A stretch of DNA of 7,440 bases, taken from contig CAMJLI010000094.1 in NCBI GenBank assembly GCA_946406585.1, positions 1 through 7,440 of the forward strand, read 5' to 3'. The position numbers and the translations under genes are program-made. The notes under the pieces were generated by a model, which saw only the letters and a program-made list of their open reading frames with translations, was not told the DNA's origin and did not search any database. Shown piece by piece: positions 5,209 to 7,440 of this stretch (the first letter of the stretch is position 1; every line of letters starts with the position of its first letter). The DNA is from an uncultured Prevotellaceae bacterium (lineage in GTDB: Bacteria; Bacteroidota; Bacteroidia; Bacteroidales; Bacteroidaceae).

Positions 5209-7440
5209 ATGAAAAGACGTTTAATATTATTTTTGATGATGCTAACGGTGACGGCATCTTTCGCACAGTTCAGCGGTAAGGGAACAGGTAAAAGTGGAGA
5301 TCCTTATCAAGTCACCACTGCAGCCCAGCTTGACGAATTGCGTAATTTCTTGGGGTCCGGTACTTATATTTATGTCAAGTTGATGAACGATATCGACTTG
5401 ACCGATTATATTGCGCAGAAATATCCTTATGGCGGATGGAGTCCCATTGGCAGTGGAATACCTGATGATTATGAGGGAGATCATTACTATGGAGATAATG
5501 AGAATGTTTTCCATGGTACCATTTATGGAAACAATAAGACAATCAAGGGGTTGACTATTCACAACAATGCTGATTACTTAGGCTTGTTTGGAGCTTTTGA
5601 TGGCAGCATTTACGACTTGACGGTTGAGGTGGATATCACCAATGATTATCGCAACAGTTCACATGCGCCTGAAGGAAAAGGAAACCATGTCAACAGAGAA
5701 GTCCCAATGGGCGATTATGTTGGAGGCCTTTTTGGAATAGCATACGACGCATATGTTTCAAACTGTGTGGTGAAGGGTAATGTCCTCGGAATGGAGGATG
5801 TAGGAGGCTTTTGTGGATATTCCTATGGTGGCTCCTTTAATAATTGTACTTTTGAAAGTGGCAGTGTAGATGGAGGTGGAGAGGTAGGAGGCATTTGTGG
5901 TAAAGGATCCTCCAGCTTCTCGAGCTGCAGAGTCAAGGCCGAAATAAATGGTGGTTCATTTTCAATTGGTGGTATCTGCGGATGGGGTGAATGGTGCGAA
6001 ATTAACGACTGCGGCTATTCTGGAAACATAAATGGTGATGAGTATGTAGGTGGTATTGTAGGGTATTTAACAGATGGCACCATAACTTCTTGTTGGACTT
6101 CATGCCATCTCTCAGGTCTTGCCAATCATGGTGGCATAGTGGGTAAAATGGAATATGGCATTATCAAGAATTGTCGTGGGAATGGTACTATAAATGGCTT
6201 TAACAATTTAGGAGGAATAGTAGGATGCATAGGAAATGATTTGTCTATTGAAAACGATTATTATCATGGATTTGGACAATCTTCGGTAGAGAAATGTATA
6301 AATCAATACATGACATTGGAAGGTTTTTCGTATGTAGGTGGCATCGTGGGACTATGCAACAATATAGAAACCACAATAAAAGAATGCGAAGCTTTTAATG
6401 GAGACATCAAAAGTGTTCGTAATGAAAATGATGCAGTTTCTACGGATCATTATGATTATGTAGGAGGCTTGGCAGGCTATTTTGCAGGCGAAATGACAGA
6501 TTGCTTCTCTTATGGCATGAATGTTACCGGCGAGAATTATGTAGGTGGACTTGTAGGCCAGTTTGTAGGTGGAACCCTACGTAACTGCTATTCGAGAAAC
6601 CGCATTTCAGGGCTTGAAAATGTTGGAGGCTTGTGTGGGGAAGTAAAATGTAATTCAAGCGAGAAGGCAATTGTGGAGTCGTGCTTCTCCAGCAATTACA
6701 AGATAGCCTTTTCTGGCGACACTCAGCACAAGGGAATGGCGTTTGGCGCATGCAATGGCTCATACAGCATGCCAGCCAACACAGACTCCAAGGCAAATGT
6801 CTCTTTGAGAACGACAGAACAAACCGTGGGAGGTGTGGTAGTGGCACAGTTTGAAAGCAACTTGCTCAACGGACGGGATATCGCATATTCTGCCGCCACC
6901 CTCGAAAGATATTACGTGTCGAAAGGATGGAATTTCACAAATATCTGGATGTTTGATAAAGACGGACCGTATTTTGGATTTCCCAATTTGCGTCATGTAT
7001 CGCCATCTGCCTGGTCATGGGTTACTAAAGGCTTTCATTTGACATCGGAACCACTTGTGCTCAACAAGCAGACAGGAGGAACGCTTAAGGTCACAATGTC
7101 CGATTCTGAAGATAGCAAAATAAACATAGGAGTGCAGTTCACCCTTGTGCTGCCCGCCGGTGTCTCCATCAAGAAAGTGGCGGGAGAATATGACATCAAG
7201 CCACTTGGAAAACTTGACGGGCACACCATCGCTTGCAACCGACTTGACGATGGCTCTTACAAGATAATGGTGTTCTCTGTCAACATGAAACGATTCAATC
7301 CTGCGGGAGATGGCTTGATGAGCATAGGTCTCGAGGCTGGCGACAGTGCAGTGCCCGACATCTATGATGTGTTCTTCAAGGATGTGGTGTTCGCGCAATT
7401 GGAAGAGGGAGCCACAGTGTCCACGTCTTACAAAGATTCT
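5209..7440 (+). CDS. Secreted GLUG-motif repeat protein, 3' end outside the window
   Basis: An ATG at 5209 opens a frame of 744 codons with no stop before the window edge. Residues 1-19 form a signal peptide (MKRR, a hydrophobic core, then SFA before Gln20), so the protein is exported. Residues 22-115 carry the usual opening of this family (GTGKSGDPYQV, QLDEL, NDIDL, then GTIYGNNKTIKGLTI). Residues 123-477 hold about twelve GLUG motifs (forms of YVGGIVG), each followed by a cysteine and a short strand, predicting a beta-solenoid. WMFDKDGPYFGFPNLRH at about 581-597 is the family's usual closing motif. From about 607 a beta-sandwich resembling the cohesin-like domains of Bacteroidota surface proteins begins (FTLVLPAGVSI at 644-654, then KIMVFSVN). 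No catalytic motif is visible. A surface adhesin or structural protein is plausible, but function is not established for most family members. A type IX sorting signal may lie beyond the window. Confidence 0.9.
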   Translation, partial: MKRRLILFLMMLTVTASFAQFSGKGTGKSGDPYQVTTAAQLDELRNFLGSGTYIYVKLMNDIDLTDYIAQKYPYGGWSPIGSGIPDDYEGDHYYGDNENVFHGTIYGNNKTIKGLTIHNNADYLGLFGAFDGSIYDLTVEVDITNDYRNSSHAPEGKGNHVNREVPMGDYVGGLFGIAYDAYVSNCVVKGNVLGMEDVGGFCGYSYGGSFNNCTFESGSVDGGGEVGGICGKGSSSFSSCRVKAEINGGSFSIGGICGWGEWCEINDCGYSGNINGDEYVGGIVGYLTDGTITSCWTSCHLSGLANHGGIVGKMEYGIIKNCRGNGTINGFNNLGGIVGCIGNDLSIENDYYHGFGQSSVEKCINQYMTLEGFSYVGGIVGLCNNIETTIKECEAFNGDIKSVRNENDAVSTDHYDYVGGLAGYFAGEMTDCFSYGMNVTGENYVGGLVGQFVGGTLRNCYSRNRISGLENVGGLCGEVKCNSSEKAIVESCFSSNYKIAFSGDTQHKGMAFGACNGSYSMPANTDSKANVSLRTTEQTVGGVVVAQFESNLLNGRDIAYSAATLERYYVSKGWNFTNIWMFDKDGPYFGFPNLRHVSPSAWSWVTKGFHLTSEPLVLNKQTGGTLKVTMSDSEDSKINIGVQFTLVLPAGVSIKKVAGEYDIKPLGKLDGHTIACNRLDDGSYKIMVFSVNMKRFNPAGDGLMSIGLEAGDSAVPDIYDVFFKDVVFAQLEEGATVSTSYKDS
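5575..6639 (+). repeat. Array of about twelve GLUG motifs (protein-level repeat)
   Basis: The motif cores end in a G-x-x-G pattern at protein residues 123-128 (divergent), 171-176, 198-203, 226-231, 253-258, 280-285, 307-312, 334-339, 376-381, 418-423, 445-450 and 472-477. Between residues 171 and 339 the spacing is almost constant at 27 residues (81 bases). Later units contain insertions of roughly 10 to 15 residues. The DNA copies have diverged, so this is an old protein repeat rather than a recent tandem duplication. Confidence 0.88.

Noticed and set aside
1..7440. Polysaccharide utilisation locus
   Set aside because: Apart from the pectate lyase there is no SusC/SusD pair, hybrid sensor or second pectin-degrading enzyme, and each gene has its own transcription signals.

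Overview
The window looks like a chromosomal stretch from a Bacteroidota bacterium, most likely order Bacteroidales and Prevotella-like. Three things point there: both visible promoters fit the Bacteroides-type pattern (TTTG or TTG, about 20 bases, then TAnnTTTG); the first protein ends in a type IX secretion (Por) C-terminal sorting domain; and the protein families (a Bacteroidota-type family 1 pectate lyase and a GLUG-repeat surface protein) are common in gut and rumen members of this group. The genus call is inference only.

Three genes lie on the + strand, each apparently its own transcription unit. (1) From 1 to 3780 is the 3' part of a very large secreted pectate lyase. Its order is a PL1 parallel beta-helix with two calcium-loop motifs, a fibronectin type III domain, a long beta-helical region with autotransporter-associated beta-strand repeats, an unassigned beta-rich domain, and a T9SS sorting signal. 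A perfect 13-bp terminator hairpin follows. (2) A promoter at 3878-3909 drives, through a leader of about 210 bases, a CorA-type divalent cation channel (4128-5054), which ends at its own intrinsic terminator. (3) A second promoter at 5149-5179 drives a secreted GLUG-repeat protein that starts at 5209 and is still open at the window edge, followed so far over 744 codons.

The first and third genes encode exported beta-solenoid proteins. The first presumably depolymerises homogalacturonan outside the cell. The third has no visible catalytic domain and may be a surface adhesin or structural protein. The CorA gene is an unrelated housekeeping transporter between them. No SusC/SusD pair, regulator, mobile element, tRNA, rRNA or CRISPR array is visible, so this is not a recognisable polysaccharide utilisation locus.

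The least conventional signal is the corA leader. It contains a strong hairpin just before a T tract, a possible competing pairing, and a 13-codon mini-ORF with acidic residues and proline near its start, whose stop codon lies in the hairpin. This could be a magnesium-responsive attenuator, but that is a hypothesis. The other points of note are the mixed domain architecture of the pectate lyase and the regular 27-residue cysteine ladder of the GLUG protein.
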